Shown here: positions 1-5,561 of the stretch, piece by piece
Numbering within the stretch: the first letter of the stretch is position 1
Layout: each line of letters starts with the position of its first letter
DNA from: Pyrodictium sp.
GTDB lineage: Archaea; Thermoproteota; Thermoprotei_A; Sulfolobales; Pyrodictiaceae
DNA: 5,561 nt
Reading direction: 5' to 3'
Assembly (NCBI GenBank): GCA_015662475.1
Contig: DQUB01000115.1
Location: 1-5,561 of the forward strand
Position numbers and translations under genes: made by a program
The notes under the pieces: generated by a model
What the model was told of the DNA's origin: nothing
What the model saw: only the letters and a program-made list of their open reading frames with translations
Databases searched by the model: none

Positions 1-149
1 TCTCCACAGTATCTTGCCTACTTCTTTAAACTTTGAAGTCTACAGGAAGAAGATGCCAACATTGAGACGAACTCGTCGATTATCTACAGTGTATAGTGTA
101 GAGGCGAGGTCTACATCTTCTACAGCAATGCTTGTCTCTACCCTATAGC

Positions 150-498
150 ATGGTTGAGCGTGTTCGTAGAGAGGCTAAGCGTTTAGGAGTAAGCTTGGAA
201 GAATATGTTGTTGAAGTTTTCCCTACAAGGCATCAGCCCCATGACCGTATGGAAGAGGCTTTGAGACTTCAAAGTTGCCTATTGAGCAAGCTTGGGAAAA
301 GCTTAGAAGGCCAACGTTGGATAAACCGTCGAGAAAGTTTGAGGCGCTTGTACACTACGTTAGAGGCGCATGCCTAGCAGAGAGGAGAAGAGGTTGGTAA
401 GCCGTGGGGAGCTGTAGAGGCACGTTGAGAGGAGGACTGGGCGGGCGGAGTTGATGACACTTGCTTTTACGAGGGATGATGTGGGGAAAACCACGTAG
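150..498 (+). pseudogene. Decayed PaREP1-like gene (two frameshifts, one internal stop)
   Basis: The first piece reads from ATG 150 (or TTG 132) in one frame and includes VRREAKRLGVSLEEYVVEV and a helix near MEEALRLQ. That frame then runs on without family-like sequence to a stop at 375-377. From about 284 a second frame gives EQAWEKLRR, then KFEALVHYVRGACLAE. From 382 a third frame gives EKRLVSRGEL, a TAG stop at 415-417, RHVERRTGRAEL and FTRDDVGK, ending at TAG 496-498. Read in order, these match my memory of PaREP1-family proteins: an N-terminal helix pair, a helical EKxWGAAAxAVKAxA-like core, then a SHGELW-like motif. The internal TAG sits where that Trp would be, so TGG to TAG is a simple explanation. 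PaREP1 proteins are archaeal, often multicopy, HEPN-like helical proteins of uncertain function. The lesions are seen directly; the family name is from memory. A short intact protein of 75-81 residues from the first frame is the alternative. Confidence 0.6.
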
Positions 499-562
499 AA
501 AGAGCGTTAAAGCGTAGTAGGAAAAAGCTGGTCAAAGGGGGGTAGAGTAGGTCTAGAATCGG

Positions 563-568
563 AATTAA
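563..568 (+). promoter_or_regulatory. TATA-like element upstream of the C/D sRNA
   Basis: AATTAA in an A-rich context (GGAATTAAGA, 561-570) is centred about 27 bases before the first base of the sRNA closing stem at 593. That is the usual archaeal TATA-to-start distance, so it is a plausible TBP/TFB site for the small RNA. No clear BRE is visible, and a six-base AT match is weak evidence alone; the spacing is the main support. Confidence 0.35.
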
Positions 569-592
569 GATGGGTTCGGTGCGACTCACACT

Positions 593-667
593 TTATGGGG
601 TGATGTACCTGGTCCAGACTGAGCTTATGCTGTGATGTGACCGGAGGGGTCTGACCACAACCCATAA
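593..667 (+). ncRNA. Candidate box C/D guide sRNA (archaeal 2'-O-methylation guide)
   Basis: The order and spacing fit an archaeal C/D sRNA. Box C is TGATGT at 601-606 (preceded by G) and guide 1 is the 12 bases 607-618. Box D' is CTGA at 619-622, followed by a 10-base spacer 623-632. Box C' is TGATGT at 633-638, guide 2 is the 12 bases 639-650, and box D is CTGA at 651-654. TTATGGG (593-599) is complementary to CCCATAA (661-667), and TGG/CCA can pair directly beside the C/D motif, closing a terminal stem. Both guides have the typical 12-base length. Such RNAs assemble with L7Ae, Nop5 and fibrillarin and direct 2'-O-methylation of the target base paired five positions upstream of D or D'. That rule predicts a G in UCUGGACCAGGU (guide 1) and the C at position 5 of ACCCCUCCGGUC (guide 2). 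I could not place either target in an rRNA or tRNA. The final base of both C boxes is T rather than the usual A. Confidence 0.72.
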
Positions 668-747
668 GAGCATTCACGTGGTGTCCTTGTTACCCGCTGT
701 TCTCCGGCGTTTGCTTATGCTGGCAAGCTCTTCTTGCAGAAACGCTG

Positions 748-1647
748 TTATTGTACGTGTTGGTTGGAGGCTATAGCGTAGACGAACACTTGGTGCTCAA
801 GCTCGCTTGGTGCAATAATGTCTACTCTGTACCCTCTACTGTGGAGAAGTTTAGCTAAACGTTCAGCTTTTGCCCATGGAGGATGAACTTCTACAACTAT
901 TCTAGCAACCTTCTTAGGACAGACTGTGGGTGTTGCTAGCACCTCTTCTTCTGCACCCTCTACATCCAGTTTTAATAGGTCGATGTGTTCCAAGTTGTGG
1001 TCTTCGAAGAGCTCATCTAGAGTTGTACAGGGTACGAGTATTGTATCCTCTATATCGCCCATGTGCTCTGCATAGCTTCTAACTATACTGCTTGTAGCCC
1101 AATACCCTGTCACATATAGTCTGCGTATGCCTGGAGAACCACACACAAGTCTTGGGTCAAAGGCTATCCTACCAATTCTACCACGGTTTAGAGACACGTT
1201 AGACAATAGGATCTCACGTGCAGTAGGGTTTGGTTCAACAGCAACAACAAGACCAGAATCTCCAACGTGTACACCAGCCCAGAGAGTATAGAATCCGAGG
1301 TAAGCACCAACATCGACCACTACCCACCCATAGTCTGGGGTAAAGTCTTCAAAACGGGCATAGTCGCGGTAGCAGAACACGTGTAATATGTTAGCCCAAG
1401 CTTCCGGAAGCTGTGTATCAGGAATAGTTGCAGTAAGACCATAAGGCAATCTTATCTTTAACATCTTACCAGTATAGCCTTCCTCGAGAATTCGAAGACA
1501 CTCGCTATAGAGCAACTCTATAGACTCGCTAGGCAGACAACCTTTAGAAGAACGCTTCAACCCCTCAAGATACACAAGATCATCAACATTAGATCCAAAA
1601 GCCAATGCAGGCCAAACACCCGGCAAAACATCCTTATTCAAGCCCAC
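748..1647 (-). CDS. FkbM-family SAM-dependent methyltransferase
   Basis: A 299-residue protein with a class I (Rossmann) methyltransferase domain at about residues 105-290. SAM-binding motif I is VVDVGAYLGFYT (110-121), the acidic end of strand beta-2 is AVEPNP (136-141), and the FkbM signature LLKLDVEGAE lies at 224-233, followed by VVEVHPP (251-257). The N-terminal 100 residues are a less conserved helical leader seen in many archaeal FkbM proteins. The family O-methylates sugars, polyketides or lipids and often sits near glycosylation genes; no substrate can be inferred here. No signal peptide or membrane segment is evident, so it is probably cytosolic. The frame opens with GTG (1645-1647), just after an in-frame TAG at 1654-1656, so no longer start is possible. 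TTG codons at 1639-1641 and 1624-1626 are alternatives. It is transcribed alone, and no T-rich terminator is obvious after the TAA. Family call is strong, start uncertain. Confidence 0.9.
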   Translation of the reverse strand: MGLNKDVLPGVWPALAFGSNVDDLVYLEGLKRSSKGCLPSESIELLYSECLRILEEGYTGKMLKIRLPYGLTATIPDTQLPEAWANILHVFCYRDYARFEDFTPDYGWVVVDVGAYLGFYTLWAGVHVGDSGLVVAVEPNPTAREILLSNVSLNRGRIGRIAFDPRLVCGSPGIRRLYVTGYWATSSIVRSYAEHMGDIEDTILVPCTTLDELFEDHNLEHIDLLKLDVEGAEEEVLATPTVCPKKVARIVVEVHPPWAKAERLAKLLHSRGYRVDIIAPSELEHQVFVYAIASNQHVQ

Positions 1648-1656
1648 CCTAATCTA

Positions 1657-1664
1657 CTATATAG
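1657..1664 (-). promoter_or_regulatory. TATA-like box upstream of the FkbM gene
   Basis: CTATATAG is a perfect 8-base palindrome just upstream of the methyltransferase. Its centre is only about 13 bases before the GTG start. With the usual 24-27 base TATA-to-start spacing, transcription would begin near 1634-1637, inside the frame. Either this is not the functional box, or translation starts at TTG 1626 on a short-leader message. Confidence 0.35.
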
Positions 1665-1672
1665 TCTTGGGG

Positions 1673-1840
1673 GTGTGGAGGGACCACCAGCTGAACAATC
1701 TAATACCATGTTGTGATGAGCGCGTTCTACGCCGAATCCTCTACAGAGAAGCCGATGAGGACTACACTAGAGGCCGAAAGGTGTGGAAAGTCCGGCGCTC
1801 CGAGGCCATAGAAAAGATATTCAACAATTTACCATGTTAA
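1673..1840 (+). CDS. Possible small basic protein of unknown function, or gene remnant
   Basis: A 55-codon frame from GTG 1673 (or TTG 1667) to TAA 1838-1840, divergent from the FkbM gene and convergent with the right-hand operon. The product has two likely amphipathic helices, around CDERVLRRILYREADEDY and RRSEAIEKIFNNL, is rich in Arg and Glu, and contains a CC pair and a terminal Cys. I recognise no family. In its favour, it fills the gap between two genes and its composition looks protein-like. Against it, there is no visible Shine-Dalgarno sequence, a 55-codon open stretch is not rare by chance, and six of its nine Arg codons are CGN. It may be the tail of a degraded gene. Confidence 0.3.
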   Translation: MWRDHQLNNLIPCCDERVLRRILYREADEDYTRGRKVWKVRRSEAIEKIFNNLPC

Positions 1841-1843
1841 AAA
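1839..1843 (-). terminator. Possible T-tract terminator after the CcmF gene
   Basis: On the - strand a TTTTT run lies about 40 bases past the CcmF stop codon, preceded by CCAAACAATGG with only a three-base inverted match. Archaeal termination often needs only a T-run, and the position at the operon end fits, but a single five-T tract is weak evidence. Confidence 0.3.
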
Positions 1844-1883
1844 CCATTGTTTGGAGGGGGAAGCTTGTTGTCTTGCTTGTATC

Positions 1884-4799
1884 TCATTCTCTTGCAATTT
1901 GCATGGCTCTCTTCTCTCTAGACGCAACTATAAGAGCTATTGCCTCTGATGCTATCATTATTGCTGATCCAAGCCACACCAGGTTTACCATTGGTATGTA
2001 CTTCACAGCTATTCTAACACCAGCAGTCTCTACAGCACTTTGATAACTGGTGGCTCTATTGTACAGCTCGACTATCGCATGTGCTAGTTGGTTTAACGAT
2101 TCTGGGCTTTGCCTAACCAGATCTATTAGATATCCTGTGGCAAATGCTGCTACTATTCCAAGTCTTTGGAGCTTGTCTTCGACTCTTGCCAATGTCTTGT
2201 TGAGGTAGTATAGTAGAAGGTCGTGCCAACCATAGGTGCTGTTATTGTCTACCGGCGGGTAAACTGCTATGTAGATGTTGTCTAGACCCTCGGAAATAGG
2301 TATGACTTGCACTACGAGGCCATGGATGCCAGCTAGCTCACCATTTGCGTCAAACCTAAGAACAACTCTTACATCATGTTCACGACCACTAACACCTACA
2401 CGTAAGTTTAAGATCATTTCTGCTGTTTCAGGCACTTTCTCCGGCAAAATCCTCTCTATAGGCAGTCTTACACCATCCATTCCAGCGTGGAATAGCGCTA
2501 CTACTAACCGCCTCATATGCTGATCTTTTAGCGCTTCTACAATGTCTGAATTCGAAACAAGTATGTTGTAGATGTTGCTCGCAGGCCCACTCTTCAAAGC
2601 AATATAGGTTGCTGCATCAAGTGGTACTTCTATCGGAATCTCATACTCTTTTCCTGTTGGCGTCCTAACAGTGCCATCGAGGCAGATCATTGTTATAGGT
2701 GATGCAACCATAATGTTGCCAGTACGATTGATCTCAGCCATCTTTGGAAGACTTCCATGTGGTGATATCGAAGCAACACTGTATATGTCCATCAAATGTA
2801 CTACTGCAGCTCTACAAGCTATCCTATAGCCATCTACATTGAGCGTTAAAGGCTCTGTAAAGTTTAGCACTATAGACTGGTTGCCCAATGGGAGAAGTTC
2901 CGAGGAGCTCAACTCTATAGTTCCAACACATACTGGAACTACTAGCCCACTCTCCTCCGAATGCTGTTCTTCAAAAGCCTCTAGAGCAACTCTACTACAT
3001 TCAATACTCACATTTCCATGGGATAACGCTGCTATTAAAGCTGGTGCTGATGCTTTGACATTTACTCTAGTCAGATCAGCGAGACCTGCTAGATCTAGTT
3101 GTTCAAGTGCAGCTACACCCTTCACACGAGCTTCGCTTACAAGTTGGTAGACATGCGATAATATTGCAAGTGCTTGAGCACCGTGGACAACTGGTTGACT
3201 CATAGCATATGCGTGCGTGTCTATATGCCTATCATGCGTGATCCTATACTCGTAAGATGTAAGCTTTAGACTTACATCACCAACCTTAACTGTCTCTCCA
3301 GGCTTTATCACAACCTCTACCATGTATGCTTGGTTGAAGGCGTATGAGCCGCTAAAGAAGACTCCAATTACAAGCAATACCAAGCCTAGATGTAGCATGT
3401 TTTGGGCTGCCATAAGAGCAAGTTTCCGCTTAACAGTGTTGAGTAGCGAATAGATTGCTGAGCCTAAAGCCAAACCGGCTAAGGGGAGTCCAAAAGATAT
3501 CATAAGGTTTGTCTCTAAGCTGCCTAGTGGACTCCAAACAATCTTGCCATCAAACGTCAACACCGCCAATATCGTGCCGGCAAAAACCGCTGATACTATT
3601 CCAGCCATCCATACACGCATACTCGATAGCGAGAGTAGACATGCTGGCATGCTTGCTAGAAGTACGAGGAGTGCTGGATAGAGTAGTGGGTGGTAGAAAG
3701 CAACGCCAGCTGCACCTTGAGGCACATTGGCTTCTGCACCAGCTAAGTGTATTGCGGCTGGAATAGCTAGGCTTGCAAAGACTACTGCATGAGAATATGC
3801 TAGAGCTAACACTGTAACTGCTAGTGCAACTTTGGATGGATTGCGGGAAGAGAGTAAGTCGACGAGCATGCTCACTAGCGCTGGAGTCTCTCTTAGCGAA
3901 TAGACTGTGAAGAGGAGAAATGGTACTAGCATTGATAGGTTGGCTAGAGTTGCAGCAGCAAAACTGTGTAGCGGTGATAGCCCAGTTCTCACCATGAATA
4001 CCGCGAAAAAGACACTGGCTGCAGCTGCAGCTAGTAGAGGTCTCGATCTTCTAGTGTTGCTCATATGCATGTAGGCTGTCAATATGAGCCAGGGTAGCAG
4101 CTCGCTTGTCTCTACAGGATCCCATGCCCAATAGCCACCCCAGCCAAAGGTCATATAGCTCCAAACACCGCCTAGCACAATACCAGCTGTTAACATCATC
4201 CAGCCTAAACCGGCAAGTATGCGAGCTGCTTTCCACGCTTCAACAATAGCAGCTATTGCTGCTGAAACTATCAGTGCATAGGCAATAAATGTTGATAGTG
4301 GGTGTGGGTATAGCCAGAAGCTTTTAAGCAATGGGTTTAAACCTGCAGCAAAACCTTCAACATACTCTAGACCTCCACTTGCAACCAAGTATGCTACGCC
4401 AAACAGTATTGCAAGACCTTGTAGTATGATGTAGTCGCCTACCCTATTTTCAGGCACTCTCTTCAACGCAGCTACTGCTATCACGGATAGAAGCATTGTG
4501 AAGAGGAATATGCTGCCAGTACCGCCCGCCCAGCTAGCACCTAGGAGAAAGAATAGGTCCATGCCATGGCTAGTGTTCTCTGCAACTTCTCTAAGAGTCG
4601 TATCGTGTGCTATGAAGCGCGACACATATGCAAGCCATGCAACCACAACCAGTATTGAGCCCAACTTGAACATTAGTCTTCGCTGCTCCACTTTTAGACC
4701 AAGTACGCTTGTTCTCCATTTCGAAGCAAGTTCTTCAACTACAGAGGCTAGAATTGGTATTGCAGCTACTATAACCAGGTAGCCTACCCAGTGGAGCAT
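1884..4799 (-). CDS. ccmF: CcmF-type cytochrome c heme lyase subunit with enlarged outer domain
   Basis: Handles heme for attachment to apocytochrome c on the outer membrane face (system I-like maturation). Residues are numbered from an upstream in-frame ATG at 4823. About 14 membrane helices span 10-492. The WWD signature WGGYWAWDPVETSELLPW is at 228-245, and SWAGGTGS (97-104) matches the family's early loop. Four candidate heme ligands fit the bacterial pattern: H174 in NPLL..YPHP and H286 in GLSPLH (external WWD heme), H253 in TAYMH and H478 in NMLHLG (membrane heme b). A roughly 445-residue outer domain (497-941) follows, then a last helix at about 942-968 and a short basic tail. Total length is 971-979, against about 650 in bacteria; the excess is in the outer domain. 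The chosen start (residue 9, ATG 4797-4799) has GGGGTG seven bases upstream and lies two bases after the preceding stop. ATG 4823 would overlap that gene by 22 bases and lacks such a site. Co-transcription with the CcdA-like gene is inferred. Confidence 0.93.
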   Translation of the reverse strand: MLHWVGYLVIVAAIPILASVVEELASKWRTSVLGLKVEQRRLMFKLGSILVVVAWLAYVSRFIAHDTTLREVAENTSHGMDLFFLLGASWAGGTGSIFLFTMLLSVIAVAALKRVPENRVGDYIILQGLAILFGVAYLVASGGLEYVEGFAAGLNPLLKSFWLYPHPLSTFIAYALIVSAAIAAIVEAWKAARILAGLGWMMLTAGIVLGGVWSYMTFGWGGYWAWDPVETSELLPWLILTAYMHMSNTRRSRPLLAAAAASVFFAVFMVRTGLSPLHSFAAATLANLSMLVPFLLFTVYSLRETPALVSMLVDLLSSRNPSKVALAVTVLALAYSHAVVFASLAIPAAIHLAGAEANVPQGAAGVAFYHPLLYPALLVLLASMPACLLSLSSMRVWMAGIVSAVFAGTILAVLTFDGKIVWSPLGSLETNLMISFGLPLAGLALGSAIYSLLNTVKRKLALMAAQNMLHLGLVLLVIGVFFSGSYAFNQAYMVEVVIKPGETVKVGDVSLKLTSYEYRITHDRHIDTHAYAMSQPVVHGAQALAILSHVYQLVSEARVKGVAALEQLDLAGLADLTRVNVKASAPALIAALSHGNVSIECSRVALEAFEEQHSEESGLVVPVCVGTIELSSSELLPLGNQSIVLNFTEPLTLNVDGYRIACRAAVVHLMDIYSVASISPHGSLPKMAEINRTGNIMVASPITMICLDGTVRTPTGKEYEIPIEVPLDAATYIALKSGPASNIYNILVSNSDIVEALKDQHMRRLVVALFHAGMDGVRLPIERILPEKVPETAEMILNLRVGVSGREHDVRVVLRFDANGELAGIHGLVVQVIPISEGLDNIYIAVYPPVDNNSTYGWHDLLLYYLNKTLARVEDKLQRLGIVAAFATGYLIDLVRQSPESLNQLAHAIVELYNRATSYQSAVETAGVRIAVKYIPMVNLVWLGSAIMIASEAIALIVASREKRAMQIARE

Positions 4800-4801
4800 G
4801 G

Positions 4802-5561
4802 CTAGACACCCCATACCCAACATACAACTATTACGAGAGCGGCTACAAGTAAGAGAAGACCGGATACAAGCTCGCCACGCCTACTCTCAAGCTTTGATAC
4901 AAGCCTATTAATGGTATTTGAAGATAGGGCAGCTAGTGCTAAGGGCATCGCCATCCCAATAGCAAAACCTAGTGCAGCAACTATTGAGCCAACAGCACCA
5001 ACACTAGCAAAACCTGCAACAACTATTGGCAAACTACACTGTATCGCAACAAAAGGATATGCTAGGCAAACTAGGCTTCTCGGAACACGAATGTTTAGCC
5101 CTACACCATGGCCAACTCTTAGAAGAGTGGTGAGACCAGCGTAGAAGACCACTGCTGCTAGTAGTAGGGGTAGTAGTGTTAGGAAACTCGAGAAAGTGGT
5201 GGCTAGGAAAGCCACGAGACCAGCAAGTAGTAGTGTACCGGTAAAGCCAGCTCCAAAACAGGCTAGAGGATTCAACCCTCTACCAGACACAGCATATGCC
5301 GCTAGAACAGCTATGCTACACGGCGAAAACGCTGCTAGGAAACCTAGCCCTAGAAACATTGCAAAGATACCGGCTACACTTGCTTCCAACAAGACCGTCG
5401 TAGCAGCCTTTGCCTCAACCTGACCATCAACTTCTACACCAGCTGAACCGATAAGCCTCTCAACAACGTCAAGAACAGCCTTAGGATCCGCTACCTCGGG
5501 ACCAGGAACCATTGCTACAAGTCTGCCATTGTCGAGAAAAGCTAGTGTAGGTGTCTCGGAA
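4802..5561 (-). CDS. ccdA: Thioredoxin-CcdA/DsbD fusion, thiol reductase for cytochrome c maturation (5' end beyond window)
   Basis: CcdA/DsbD-type proteins carry electrons from cytosolic thioredoxin across the membrane to reduce thiols outside, including apocytochrome c CXXCH cysteines. Numbered from the Met at 5512, six membrane helices lie near 46-75, 84-108, 110-131, 147-170, 174-196 and 214-235. The expected redox cysteines are C65 in FSPCS (helix 1) and C159 in IQCSLP (helix 4); C85, C149 and C231 are additional. The frame has no stop between this Met and the right edge. Those 16 extra codons, with the following residues, read ETPTLAFLDNGRLVAM, then a helix DPKAVLDVVERLIG. This is the C-terminal half of a thioredoxin fold, including the cis-Pro TPT segment. 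I therefore treat the Met as internal and the gene as truncated by the window; the thioredoxin CXXC would lie outside. CcdA N-termini usually face outward, so the fused domain is probably extracytoplasmic, in a CcmG/ResA-like role (inference). The CcmF gene follows directly, in what looks like an operon. Confidence 0.85.
   Translation of the reverse strand, partial: SETPTLAFLDNGRLVAMVPGPEVADPKAVLDVVERLIGSAGVEVDGQVEAKAATTVLLEASVAGIFAMFLGLGFLAAFSPCSIAVLAAYAVSGRGLNPLACFGAGFTGTLLLAGLVAFLATTFSSFLTLLPLLLAAVVFYAGLTTLLRVGHGVGLNIRVPRSLVCLAYPFVAIQCSLPIVVAGFASVGAVGSIVAALGFAIGMAMPLALAALSSNTINRLVSKLESRRGELVSGLLLLVAALVIVVCWVWGV
4807..4812 (-). promoter_or_regulatory. Shine-Dalgarno sequence that decides the CcmF start
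   Basis: GGGGTG, read on the - strand, can pair with the archaeal 16S 3' end (CACCUC) with one G-U wobble. It lies seven bases before the ATG at 4797-4799, inside the last codons of the CcdA-like gene. No comparable purine-rich site precedes the ATGs at 4823 or 4814, so translationally coupled initiation at 4799 is favoured. Confidence 0.55.

Noticed and set aside
39..125. Three copies of TCTACAG (39-45, 83-89, 119-125) plus a TCTACAT at 110-116.
   Set aside because: Spacing is irregular (44 and 36 bases), flanks are unrelated, and the same heptamer occurs elsewhere in the window, so it is not a CRISPR or operator array.
35..174. A protein-like - strand frame containing TSIAVEDVDLASTLYTVDN and ending at a TAG at 42-44.
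   Set aside because: It has no ATG, GTG or TTG start within the open stretch, and it is overlapped by the PaREP1-like remnant on the other strand.
571..590. A GGGTTCGGTGCGACTC stretch resembling a tRNA T-arm.
   Set aside because: The arm does not pair properly (only GTG/CAC around CGACT), and no acceptor, D-arm or anticodon arm can be built around it.
723..737. A GCAAG/CTTGC hairpin just after the FkbM stop, considered as a terminator.
   Set aside because: The stem is only five pairs with a five-base loop, and no T-tract follows on the - strand.
1714..1777. A second C/D-like pattern: TGATGA, 12 bases, CCGA, then CGATGA, 15 bases, CCGA.
   Set aside because: Both D-type boxes are CCGA rather than CTGA, the spacer is 17 bases and the second guide 15, and no convincing closing stem flanks it. 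The GATGA matches also arise from Asp-Glu codons in the small frame at 1673-1840.
2839..3150. A + strand open frame of 103 codons opposite the CcmF gene; similar ones lie at 2275-2523, 3509-3766 and 4498-4782.
   Set aside because: They are antisense shadows of a strongly supported gene, have low-complexity Ser/Thr/Ala-rich products, and show no recognisable domain.

Overview
The window looks like archaeal DNA, most likely from a hyperthermophilic crenarchaeon (Thermoproteota). A Desulfurococcales or Pyrodictiaceae relative fits, but the exact taxon cannot be fixed from this sequence alone. The clues are a box C/D-type guide RNA, a TATA-like promoter element, GTG/TTG start codons, remains of a PaREP1-like gene, and a cytochrome c assembly protein with a very large outer domain carrying many N-glycosylation sequons.

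Left part (1-747, + strand). Bases 1-131 hold nothing I can call. From about 150 to 498 there is a decayed gene whose pieces lie in all three forward frames and resemble the PaREP1 family. At 593-667 lies a well-formed candidate box C/D sRNA: two C-type boxes, two CTGA boxes, two 12-nt guides and a closing stem, with a TATA-like element about 27 bases upstream. Bases 668-747 contain no gene.

Middle (748-1883). On the - strand, 748-1647 encodes an FkbM-type SAM-dependent methyltransferase. The 236-base gap between it and the next - strand gene contains a TATA-like box, an unproven 55-codon + strand reading frame (1673-1840), and a T-tract that may end the right-hand operon.

Right part (1884-5561, - strand). 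Two tightly coupled genes form a cytochrome c maturation module read right to left. The first (4802 to beyond the right edge) is a CcdA/DsbD-type membrane thiol reductase. Its open frame continues upstream into what looks like the C-terminal half of a thioredoxin fold, so it is probably a thioredoxin-CcdA fusion cut by the window edge. The second (1884-4799) is a CcmF-type heme-handling protein/cytochrome c heme lyase with the WWD motif and four candidate heme-ligand histidines. It is about 970 residues long, against roughly 650 in typical bacteria, because the domain before its last membrane helix is expanded. Together they would supply the thiol-reducing branch and the heme-ligation step for c-type cytochromes on the outer face of the membrane. 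The FkbM gene and the left-hand elements show no evident functional link to this module.
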